From NCBI GenBank assembly GCA_037176845.1, contig JAYKXP010000060.1, positions 248,001 to 312,000 on the forward strand: a DNA stretch of 64,000 bases. Direction: 5' to 3'. A program made the translations under genes and the position numbers. Positions within the stretch are counted from its first letter, which is position 1; each line of letters starts with the position of its first letter. This DNA comes from Paramarasmius palmivorus. Its lineage: Eukaryota > Basidiomycota > Agaricomycetes > Agaricales > Marasmiaceae. Under the pieces are notes generated by a model. That model had not been told where the DNA came from. It ran no database searches and saw only the letters and a list, made by a program, of their open reading frames with translations. This document shows positions 43,028 to 53,439 of the stretch, in pieces.

Positions 43028-43852
43028 ATGATCTTCTACGCTGGTATCGTCCGTACGATCCACATTTCTTCCGTACCTTGGATTCTGCCTGGAGACCCAC
43101 CTTGCCCAATTCACGGCCCTAAACACCTCGACACCCCTTCTCTTGACCCACAAAACCCAACCATTCCCGACCCACACTCACCCATCAATGTTCGCCACAT
43201 GCTATTTGGAGATACGTCTCGTTTGCCACCAACATTCAAGGTGGCCATTACTGCAAAAGTTAGTATACCCGAAGATGCGCATTTGAAAAGGGAAGCAGGC
43301 AATTACGAAAAGTTTCCAGAGGCGTTTGGGGAGCATTGGTCAGGGTTCAATTTGGCATACCCATTACATGATCCGACGCCTTGCGGGGCTATTGTGCCGG
43401 CGTTCTATGGGTTTTATACCAAGGTCGGAGATGAGGGAAAAGAGACGTACTTTAGCCCCTTGCTTCTCTTGGAGGACTGTGGTGATCCCATTGATCCGAG
43501 TGAGCTGAATCTTGATGATAGGTGGGCGCTTTGTTCCCTTTTTCAAAATTTGACCACTCACTCTACTCCTAGACATGAATGCTCTGCTCTACTCTTCCGT
43601 TTCCACCACCATGGTTGGATACACGGTTCGTTCTATCCTCGGAACATCTTGATGAGGCGAGGTGACCATGCAGATTATCCGATGGAGAAGAACCACGAGG
43701 ATAAGAGGTTTAGACTTATTGATTTCGGGAGGTCGAGGTATTTAGAGGATTTGGCTGAGGATGATGAAAGGGGTAGAGACGAGTGGGACAAAGATCGTTT
43801 TAAAGAAAAGAATACGGTTTGGCACACGATGGAATTGCCGTTCCCCATTTAA
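43028..43852 (+). CDS. Protein-kinase-like protein (probable pseudokinase)
   Basis: From the ATG at 43028, two exons (43028-43521, 43573-43852) give 257 aa. The intron is a multiple of three and has no stop, so it reads through. The catalytic-loop region reads WIHGSFYPRNIL, equivalent to HRDLKxxN of protein kinases, and the metal-binding motif is RLIDFGRS. The usual catalytic Asp of the loop is a Ser, so phosphotransfer is doubtful. An N-lobe glycine loop is not visible. The frame is open back to 42914, only 26 bases after the previous stop, and the start chosen is the first ATG. Such small kinase-like proteins with an HGS loop are common in basidiomycetes. Confidence 0.65.
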   Translation: MIFYAGIVRTIHISSVPWILPGDPPCPIHGPKHLDTPSLDPQNPTIPDPHSPINVRHMLFGDTSRLPPTFKVAITAKVSIPEDAHLKREAGNYEKFPEAFGEHWSGFNLAYPLHDPTPCGAIVPAFYGFYTKVGDEGKETYFSPLLLLEDCGDPIDPSELNLDDRWALCSLFQNLTTHSTPRHECSALLFRFHHHGWIHGSFYPRNILMRRGDHADYPMEKNHEDKRFRLIDFGRSRYLEDLAEDDERGRDEWDKDRFKEKNTVWHTMELPFPI

Positions 43853-44141
43853 CTTCCCTAGAACTCGTTATCCTCGCAAATTCACTGTCTTGTAATATGG
43901 ATTTCTTTGATCCATTCATTGTGTTGTTAGTAGAGTAGAAGGTACATGTTTCTGTGTAGTAGTATAATGTCTATTGTCTCTAGTCCCAGATGCAATTCGT
44001 TTCTTGGTCAAATCTACAAGTCGAGGAAAGGAACGGCACAAGGGTGGTACGACATGTTCTTGTCGATGTAGATGTTTACGCGGGGAAGAGGATGGTTGAC
44101 GGGGTCGACATTGTACCTTGAGGTCTGCGAAAGAAGTCAAT

Positions 44142-45664
44142 CTAGATGTCTGTGATTCGTAACGTTCCACTGACCACAAGTGACCACCAAGCCTTTGAGT
44201 ACATAGATTAGTCGGTACACAGATCAAAGGTTAATATAGAGCTTGGACGTACGTTACCACCCATTCCATAAGGTATGTTAAGCACAAGCTTGCGGACGTC
44301 CTCCTTCTTCCCAAGTACGGGATCGTCAAGAACAGCAAGCGCAGCTTTGCGGTACTCTAGCTCCGATTTTCTGATTTCTAGACGAATCTTGGTTTCGGCC
44401 TGTTCTGCGGTCAAGCCGTCGTTCCGTTGTAAGAGCGTCAACACTAATTGTAGATTGTTGGTTAATCGGGGATGACAGCGAGCACGAATGCTGGGATGTA
44501 TACTCACTGTTGTTAGTTGCGGTATCAGTGAGGTATTCCCTTTGAGTGTGGCAGTGAGCACTGAGCAACGCCCGAGACAGTATGTATATGTAGCGGGGTT
44601 TGCTTACTTTGTGTAGCTGATGAGATCATTGGTGTAAGCGACGTGGACTATGCACTGCGTTAGTATCTACGAGAGAGCGATACAGAATGAGAACTTACAT
44701 CCGGCAACGTCCTCCAAACGGACAATGAGCGGGTGTTTAAGTTCCTCATCAGTGAGATTGATGCCGAGACCGTATCGTAGGCACGCCCACATGAAGTACT
44801 GCAGGTGAACAAGAGACAAACTTAGCGACATCTACCATCATGAGGAACAGTCAACACAAACCGCGCCGACATTGGTCCTGCGCGCAGCGACGTATTGCTC
44901 AAACGACTCGTAAGGGATCTGTCCGTGGGAACTGTTGCCGAGTGAGAAAGGTGAAAAGATAGCGTGACGAGGTCACTCACTCGAAGTATTCATGTGTGAT
45001 TCTGGCGAACTGGCGGAAGCTAACTGGGTCAGAGCTGTCTTCGATTGCTCTCCAACACTTGTCGATCGCGATTTCAGCGTAGTTATCTTCCGGTTTCTGG
45101 GGGTACACGTCAATGTGCGGGTATCAAAAGATATAGAAGTCTGAACAAACTCTGCTACCGTCGGTCAAACCCTTGAGAATAGGAAGAAGGTGAAGGTTCC
45201 TGTGACGATCAAGATCCTCGTCCAAGACGAAGAGAAGAGTAACCAAACGGCAGATCCATAGAAGTCGCTCACGGTCGGAGAAAGGGAAACCTGGTGACAA
45301 AAGAGGTTGGACAATGACGAATAAAGCAGTGAAGCAGCAACATACACATCGAGGAGAACTCGGCGAGCTGGCTGTTCATGAGGTAGTCCTTGACCTCGGG
45401 ATCATCGAATTCCCATTGTTCCTCGACCCATTGGTCGTTTTCTATCGATTAGGTGAGTTGTTCAATTAGACTCGAGGATAAATTCACTTTACCTTGTTCG
45501 AGACGCCTCCAGTCCGGATGGTCTCGAGCGAGTGGGAATCGATCTCCAAAGAGAGAATCCATGCTAGGACCTTGTGCCCATTTCTTGAGCTCCAACTTGG
45601 TTGGAGCAACGGCTTGAGTGGCGTTGTTAAGGCTGACGTCGGAATCGGTGTCGCTGAAAGACAT
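44142..45664 (-). CDS. Class I terpene synthase
   Basis: Ten exons starting 45664-45493 and ending at 44142 join in phase to 335 aa, the usual size for a fungal sesquiterpene synthase. Motifs in order: the Asp-rich metal site in LLFVLDEDLDRHRN; the segment CLRYGLGINLTDEE; and the second metal site NDLISYTKEY (N-x3-S-x3-E, the NSE triad). These enzymes ionise farnesyl diphosphate with Mg2+ and cyclise it in the cytosol. The last exon begins GNAWWSL, but the expected W-x(n)-RY end is found only in another frame (WSVERYES, near 44170), so the 3' splice is misplaced or the gene has a small indel there. The next gene is a FAD-linked oxidase transcribed divergently. Confidence 0.8.
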
Positions 45665-46237
45665 TGTTGTTTGTCGACTTTGAGGATTCAGAAAATTAGT
45701 CTGTTGAATCTCGACCTTTCGCCTGGGTCTCTTTTAAGCAAAGTTTAAGTTATTGCATTGAAGGTAGTTGATGACGACAAGCTCTAGTATGTATATTCGC
45801 AGCAAGCTACGATATCAGCGACATTACTCGAAAGTGTGGCACATTACTGTCACTTCCGAGCGGCCGGGATTCATTCTGACTTGTGAGCATTTGGACTTGG
45901 ATGTGATAGCTTTGGGGTAGTTTCCAGCCATGAGCTTGCCTCGAAGTTTCGCTGACGAGAACTAGCTAGCCATTGAGATCTTCGGGGTGCTTCGGTGTAA
46001 AAAGTCGTCGACGTTAAAGGACAAGCGGCAAAATGCGAACCGAATGCCGATACAATTTGTGCTTACAAAAGATATTCCCGCGCTTCAAGTCCTCCCGCAT
46101 CAACGTCCATGACCCCGCTCTCGAATTCGCCGCCATGCAACGGCATTTATTGAAGACGGCCACTTCCAAGTTCAACATTCGACCTTGGGCGCTGTATAGC
46201 GTGTTGAAGAGATGTGTAAACCCGACACTGATATACA
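45665..46237. other. Divergent intergenic region: terpene synthase / FAD oxidase
   Basis: It is shared by two divergent promoters. Part of it, around 46110-46170, resembles the upstream region of the second oxidase gene near 53250-53290, suggesting the duplication included promoter sequence. Confidence 0.4.
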
Positions 46238-46244
46238 TATAAGA
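46238..46244 (+). promoter_or_regulatory. TATA-like box of FAD oxidase gene 1
   Basis: TATAAGA lies about 70 bases before the start codon at 46309, a position suited to a core promoter. The paralogue has TATAAAAG at the same relative place. Confidence 0.5.
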
Positions 46245-46308
46245 AGATCCATGTGCTTCTTCGGAACTAACAGCTTCTTTTCGGCTTCTCGTTCTCTTTC
46301 TGGAAAAA

Positions 46309-48165
46309 ATGGGAATCTTATCTAGGATACTCATTTCAACAGTACTTGCTTCTTCGCTTGTGTCTGCTGCGCCTATCGATGGATATGCAGAGACGTGCAA
46401 GGAGATCGAGAGCAAGATTTCTGCTGCCTCGGCTGTAGCTTATCCTGGTGAGATATTTCTTCGTTGAGATCGGTGTAGAAGCTGACGCGTGTTTAAAGGT
46501 TCTGATCAATATGCGCAAGATATTCACCATCCTTACGCCTCTTCGGCTCAGGACTCTGCGTGTACTGTTCAACCGGGAACTCCGGAGGATGCTGCGTTGA
46601 TTGTTCGTATTTCGTGGTCTAATACAGGAACATTGATCTAACAAATGGAATCTTCCAGCTTACTATCGTAGGCAAGAACAAGACACCTTATGGTGTCAAG
46701 TCTGGCGGTCACACCACCAACCCGTAAGTATATCCTTCCCTTAATATGCCATTGTTAACTAATTCAACTTGCGCAGCGGCTGGAGTTCTTCACCCGGTGT
46801 CCTCATCGTCACCAGCCGATTTAACGGCGTTTCATACGATTCTGCGACTAACGTTGCTTCGGTTGGCCCTGGCCAGACAGGAGAGCAAGTTTACAAGAAA
46901 CTTGAACCCTTCAATGTCTCTGTGCCACTCGGTCGTGTCAAGGGTGTCGGTGTAGGAGGTTTCACCTTGGGAGGAGGCTACTCGTGGATTGCAAACCAGG
47001 TTGGATTGTCTTGCGATACGGTCGTTGCGTTTGAGGTTGCTCTTCCGACGGGAGATGTGGTTACCGCAACAAGCACGTCGAATGAGGATTTGTTCTTTGG
47101 TTTGAAGGTGAGTTATTGTTCATGATGATCGGATGGTTAATTTACTCTTTGCTATTAGGGAGGAGGAGGTAACAACCTCGGAGTTGTCACCAAGATTGAT
47201 TACAAGGCTATTGCTCAGCCTGCTGTTTGGGTACGGTGATTTCCTTACCTACATCTCGAAAGGCTGATGCTAAATTACTATATAGGGTGGTCTTAACGTG
47301 TACCTCGAAGAAAACCTCGACGACCTCGCTGAAGCAATTGCTCAGTTTGAGCTTAACAACGAGGACCTCAAAGCTGTCATTGGTGTCACCTATGCTTACG
47401 ATCCATCACAAGGAGGATTGTTCGCGTCCGTTTTCTTCTACTACCATGGCCCGAGCGCTCCTGCAGGAACATTCGATGCTCTCCTTGCTGTCCCGGCGGC
47501 ATCTAGCACCCTTATGACGAGTTCTCTCACCACCCTGGTCAGCGCATTCGTTGTCAACCCGCCGGTCCTTCCTAGGCAAGTATAGCTACTCGGTTGTGGA
47601 ATTTCCTCAGTTAATATTCCTCTAGGACTTTATGGCGCTCCGTCTCGATTACTAGGTATTCGGTTCCTGTTCTCAAGACCATTGCTGCCCAGATCAAGGT
47701 AATGTTAGTCCTTCATATACCTAGACTGTTTCTGACATGTTTACTCTTTAGCTCCATGGACCTGAAGCCTTTGATCGCTCTGCCACTCAGTTCACCATGG
47801 CTGTCGAGCCACTCAACGGAGATATCTTCAGCCACCAACCCAACGGCCCAGCTGCCTACTATCATGAGCCCGGAACCTTCTTTGCACCATCCGTTGTCAG
47901 TCTTTACTGGCTTGACGAGTCGCAAGACGAATGGTTCCATGATACCCTGAAGGAGATCAACGACAACGTCGCCAACTTTGCTGCATCTGCCGACGGAGGA
48001 TTCCAACCTGTTTTGCCTCCTGATGTTACGCTGTATCCCAACTATGCAGCATTCGATACCCCGACGGAACTGCTGTTTGGTCCCAATATCCCGAGGTTGA
48101 GGGAGATTCAGGCCAAGTATGATCCTGAGGGTGTTACGGATCTGACTTCGGGATGGAAGTTCTAA
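46309..48165 (+). CDS. Secreted FAD-linked oxidase (BBE/PCMH type), copy 1
   Basis: Eight exons encode about 500 aa. Residues 1-20 form a clear signal peptide (ending LVSAA). The FAD-binding PCMH domain follows, with SGGHTTNPGW near residue 97, whose His is the usual covalent FAD attachment site, and GVGVGGFTLGGGYSW. The C-terminus has YPNYAAFDTP ... RLREIQAKYDP, matching the berberine-bridge-enzyme tail. Such enzymes oxidise alcohols, sugars or alkaloid-like substrates with O2, giving H2O2, outside the cell. The substrate here is unknown. Only one covalent site is evident. The gene at 53440 is a close paralogue with all seven introns in the same positions. The frame is intact. Confidence 0.9.
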
Positions 48166-48535
48166 AAGATGGCTTGGTTCGGGGATGTTATTTAAGTATT
48201 CTTATTTAAACTATCGCATTGACCAATACTGTTCTTTTCGTTCTTCCAATCCACGCTAGTTTACATTATCTCTCGTTTAGCTACATTCTTATACATAGTT
48301 GCACCTGCGCACTCTTTGACTAATACATTCATCTATGTCTTCAGCTTGTAGAGCTCGAAACCTCAAATTGAGGACTCCCACATGGTAATACATCATAAAC
48401 TTGGTTCTCTCGGCCGGTAAGTACTCAGTACTCAGTGACTATGAGGGAGAAGTAAGCCACGAAACAATGGAGTTTTCCACGTAAAGTAGAAAGATTGTCC
48501 GTATCGCAGAGGATTCCTTATCTCTTCGACGTACA
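48166..48535. other. Convergent intergenic spacer
   Basis: It lies between the 3' ends of the oxidase and the minus-strand NACHT gene. It is A/T-rich and has no coding sequence I can support. Confidence 0.45.
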
Positions 48536-50954
48536 TCAACGTCTTGGCAACATACGAACCGCGTCCAGCCGCTCCTTCACCAGTTTCCGAACACATGTTA
48601 GGTCGCTATCCTATACAATAGTGAGTACGACCAAGCTAACGCAGGCATGAGACGGTACGTACCACGACCCATCTTCGTGAGACGGTCTCATTAGTGTCGT
48701 TCCTCAAATCTCTTATTAACAGATCAACTCCCCCATTATTGGCATAAATTTGAGATGACTTGCGTAGCCTGTCGAACATGTCTGCATTATCCTTTGTCAG
48801 GCGCACCACTATCCAGTCTTCGGGAACCGTCATCGAGCTGTTTGAGGACTCGGTCGGTAATATGAAGACTTTATGAGGGCAATTAGTCCAAGAAAGAGAT
48901 GAGACTGCTTGGAGAGTATCCCTCTGGAACTTTGTGAAGCCGGCATTGGGATACCAGATAGCCATCTCTGCGTCGAAACTCTGCCAAAACACCTCATTCG
49001 CTGAGGAAGTCGGTCGGAAGGCAATCCGAAACTGTTGAGGCAACCAAAATGCTTGCATAGTTTGAGCAAAACGGTGCGCTTTGGGGTTCTTTTGTGACTG
49101 ATGGTTGATCCTTAATCAGTTGAAGGAACCGATGACATCGATAGTTAAAGCACAGACCTGAGCCCATGAGATGGCTTTCCAAAAGTTTTTTACGAAATTG
49201 TTCATACCAGAGTAAAACAATGCCAGTGTCATTAGAGGATGGCGATCAATCTTGGACAGCGCATCGAAAGCTCTGAGCGCGGGGCAGACACGTCTGTGAA
49301 GAGGGCCCATCCCTGGATCGAGAACGACAAATCTGCGTGGTCTTTCTGATATTCCTGATCCCAATCTAGCAAGGCTTCAGTAAAAGACTGTGACTGTCGA
49401 TAGTACGGAGGATAGCGACGAGTGATGGAGGATACTACACGGAGCGAAAAGGTGGCCAAACAGTCGCTGTACTCCGAGTTTGTCATTCTCGGAGTATGAA
49501 AATCTCGAGAGCGTTCGGGGTCAACCATGAACTCTGTAAAGGAGGCGTGTGCAATGTATACGTTCTTGTCCTTCTTATCTGCACCGTGACGTGGGATCCG
49601 AAGTACTGAGTGTAATTTGTCCAAAAATATTCTGACTTCGCCCTTCTTGAGATTGCAAAATAGTGCAATCGTCGCGGGCGACCGCCAGGCAATGTCATGG
49701 TCAAATCGTTTGAGGTCCACCGGACAGTAGTGAGGTGTGACGAGCAACCGAAGGATGAAGTGTAGCTTGTGCCATTGATGGGCACACGTCGATAGGATTT
49801 GGGAATAAAGAGCATCTAACGCTGAATAAGGAGAGTCCATGGCACCGTCAATCCGAATGCGAAGTATGGTGGCCAAACGATCCTGAGGCAGTTCGTCATA
49901 GGTGTCGATGTATTTAATTACCGTGGCTGCAAAAATCATCTGCTTGTCGGCTCGCCGAACCAGCTCATCGACTACATGACCCCCGGGCCATGATCGGCCC
50001 TCGCGCTTCAAGATATTTCGGTGCTTCTCTCGGAGAGCGGCGAATTGGTCAATGAAATATCTCTCGATATCCCGATTCAGATCCTCCATGGAGTTCATGT
50101 CTAAGGACCATAAAACTCCATCGAAGGCCGGGTGTCTGAAGGCGTCGCGAATCTGACGCTCCGGACGACTGCAGACCAGAATGGTCCATAAAAGGGGCGA
50201 ATAACAGGCAAGTAGTGATCGTATGAGTCCCACTGCCCTCTCCTGTGATGCATGGTCGACGCATTCGTCGAGACCATCAATGACAAGGAGACTTGGAAGG
50301 TCGTCCTGCAGTGTCGATTCCAATTCCAAGCATGGACCTAGTATCAGCTTCTTGAGTTGTTTTTCATAAGAAGCGTCGAAGATTTTGGGATCCTTGAGGA
50401 TTGCCTCTGTTATTGTCGGACCAAGTTTCGCGCGGAGAGCTGATCCTTCTCTGAGAAATTGGTATGCGATACTGGCCACAAAAGGATCCAGTTTATCCCG
50501 AGTAGGATCGTTCCGGGAGAAGAAAAATGTAGCAGCGAGCCCGCCTTTAGCTGCATATCGCTCTGAAATGTGCTGGGCAACTGCTGATTTGCCAATGCCC
50601 GCGGTGCCATGGAGCCATATAACTTTTGCAGTTTTCGACTTGTCTTCGACCCACTTAATCAACATGTCGAGAAGCTGGACACGGGTCCCAGAATGACAGT
50701 TTGGTGGAGGAAAGCGCTGTTCGGAATCATGCCAGGCGTTTGGGGCAGCCTTCTGTGATAGAAAATCGAACGCTTTGGACTCTGCGAACTCGATTTAAGT
50801 TACAGCCTAAACCTGAGGAGAAAAACGCACCGTCTTCGCTCCTAATATAGGCATTATTGATCTGATCTCCGTGTATTACATGCCCAACACCTCCATTGAT
50901 ATCGATGAGTTGGGCTCTCCGAAATAAGTGTAGAAAGAAGGGGGGAATGCACAT
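48536..50954 (-). pseudogene. NACHT-domain STAND protein 2, frameshifted
   Basis: Exons by comparison with the two paralogues: 50954-50831 (motif GHVIHGDQINNAYI), 50781-49158 (NACHT), 49097-48663 and about 48610-48536. Walker A is GTAGIGKSAVAQ, Walker B is VIDGLDECVD, and CSRPERQ follows. The frame breaks in the TTT run at 49267-49269: the NACHT frame then stops at 49232, while the paralogous sequence (DALSKIDRHPLMTLALF) continues one frame over. This fits loss of one T. Downstream exons remain open and conserved (FRIAFRPTSSANEVFWQSF, then LTCVRKLVKERL), so the loss is recent, or it is a sequencing error. If real, the product lacks its C-terminal domain. The start codon is uncertain. It sits between the two oxidase copies on the opposite strand. 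Confidence 0.75.
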
Positions 50955-53359
50955 TTGGGTTTGGCGATGGCGGATGGTTCAATTTATGTGCAGGAGACAA
51001 CGTGTTGGCATTTCTGACCGGGAACCGCGGCTACCATATACATAGAGCTCGGGCTCGGACTCTCGAAATCGGGCCCATGCAATCTGTCAGGCATGCCAAA
51101 TGCCACCCAAATGCAGCGTGGACTCCGGTAGACTGAATACTTGGATGTCTGCTCAGCAGGCGCCCAATGCTCTGGCTGTGTAAAAACCTTGCCATGCACC
51201 GGTTAGAGCGTGTCTGCAGCCTCATTTTCGATGGTCACGACGGGAGATTTGGGCGGTTTAAGCGATTTTCGCACCAGAAAGTACGTGAAGTTCTAGGATT
51301 TGCGTTTGCGGATATGGTATAAGCCTATATTGATAGATAAGTATGAAGAGTCTGGGTGTAAATTTGTAAGTAATGACCCAGGCTGGCAGTCACAAGTCAT
51401 CGTTATCGCAAGTTTCCGCATCCCAGGTAGGTCTGTTAAGGAATCGGGGCTGAGTCGTCCTTCCGAGAGCTAGTGATGCAGTAGTCCATGTGGCTATACC
51501 TATTCGGGTGGAGGAGTCATGACAGAGTCAAAACGACTGTGAGGAAAAGGAGTAAGTTGTTGTCGCGTTTGCGAAAGTTCAGGCGTTTAAACGTTTACTC
51601 CTCTTTCACACGCTCGTTTTGGACTTCCCGAGGGCTTCCTCAGATTCTGATACTTGAGCTCCAACTCCAGACATTCAAGCAACGACGCATGTCTCTTGTA
51701 TCTGAGCGTCCTCAATTATTGCCCACCAGTTACCACCCTACAGCAGCTTCACCATGGACACCTCGGAGCGATAATCATAATCCATCAACCCATCCACAAC
51801 CATCCACCTCCACCCTTCTCCATCCCTCTCCAAACATGCAACCACCATTTGTCCCGACTCTCCAAACCTCTCCGCATTTTCCTCCATTGTCCAACCCTCA
51901 AAGCCTTCTCTTGGAAAAGCTCTAGAAGCGTACCCGCTGGTAGCAGGCGTTGTTCGTACCCCCGACAAGGGCCAAGTTTACATCGCTACCAACATACTAT
52001 AGGTCCCTTCTTCGTGGAAGGAAGTGAAAGATTCGCCATTCAAAGGGCACTCGGAGTATTTGGCACCAAAAACAGAGACGGTGCTTCCACAAGAGTCAAG
52101 TGTTAGGGTCACACAGGTAAGATTCCGTTCTATTAATTGTTGATTCTGATTAAACAACAATGTACACTAGTTTTCATGCCGTCGCATCCTTTATACACCA
52201 CCAAGTCACTGACTTACGCGTGTTCCTCAAATTCGTCGCGCATGGTGAACCTCCAGAATCCCCATCCTACTGGTCACGCACCCCCGGTCGACTTTTTTCA
52301 CCCATCGCGATCCCAACCACATCCGTCATCAGCTCCTGAAGCCCTTGCCGAAAAGATCAAGTTCCTTGAAGAAGAACCGGTACGGCTGCGTGGACGGGCG
52401 ATTCGTTTATAACGAATTTGACGAAACGTCACAGTGATCTGGGTGGACCAAGCTTGAATTTTGATTAGGGTGAGGCATTCAAGGCGACCAAAGGAAGTGG
52501 AGGGGTATTTCCGCCGGGGTAGATTTCTCGAGCTGAGGATTGGGAGAAGGCAGAGAAGGGAGACGCTGAGGTCGAGAAGGGTGTGGTGAAGGTGTCGAAA
52601 GGGAATGAAGGGATGAGGAGGTATGTATGAGGAGTTATGGACAGAATTCGTGCTGACCCTAGGACCTAGATTTTGAGTCTATCAGCTTCAGACGCCTCCG
52701 GCGGTCGAGGCTGGACGTCTTTTCCCGTATGCACGACGGTATCGTACATCAGCAAAACATGAAAGTTCCCTTCAACTACGAAATTCGTATTGGCGTGGTC
52801 GGCATAGTCGTGGTTTCTCTTTTCGCTCCAAAGCTAGCGGTAGACCGAAGATCTCGAGGACAGTGATGAAGCTCTGAAGACTAGAGTCTAGGAAGGGCAT
52901 TCGATCCGGGCACTCCGTAACTGAGCTCCAAGGCAGTAACTGGGAATGCAGTTCATCGAGACACGTGCTCCTCGGTAGAATTGGTCTCGCCCGAGTCTCG
53001 CCTCTCTCTCTACCAGAGGACCTTTTGTCATCAGCGGAAAAGCAAACGCGAGGAATGCAGAGATCTCTACACCAAAAATAGACATTTATTGGGTACGGTC
53101 CCAACTTTATCGGTGCCGATGGGTCGTTGGCCAGACGATACCCATCTCATCAAACGTAACATCAAAGGTGTGCGTCGGCTAACAAGGCGTTTCTAGTCTC
53201 TTTTCCCCGACTCTCACAATACAATTCGCTGTTACGCATCAACGCGCCGCCTGTTATTGAAAGCGGGCACTTTCAAGTTCGGGCACTGCGCGCTCGTCTA
53301 CTCGTCATGTCGGGAATGGATTGTCGAGCTACAGTTTGAAAATAGAGCATGGAAGGATG
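50955..53359. other. Region with gene remnants, no intact gene
   Basis: About 2.4 kb with several overlapping short frames (51488-52106, 52137-52412) that show Pro/Ser/His-rich low-complexity sequence and a short block with GPFFVEGSERF. No complete domain or phase-consistent model was found. It is probably decayed coding sequence plus the promoters of the flanking genes. Confidence 0.35.
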
Positions 53360-53367
53360 TATAAAAG
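53360..53367 (+). promoter_or_regulatory. TATA box of FAD oxidase gene 2
   Basis: TATAAAAG lies 80 bases before the start codon at 53440, a good core-promoter match and position. Confidence 0.6.
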
Positions 53368-53439
53368 CTTGAGGTGGTGATCTCAGCTAAACCAACAGCT
53401 TCCTCTTCTGGTCTGGTCTGGTCTTCTCAGCGACGCAAA

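Noticed and set aside
51650..52110. A possible enzyme fragment in the overlapping frames (GPFFVEGSERF)
   Set aside because: The block is too short and the surrounding sequence too low in complexity to assign a family.
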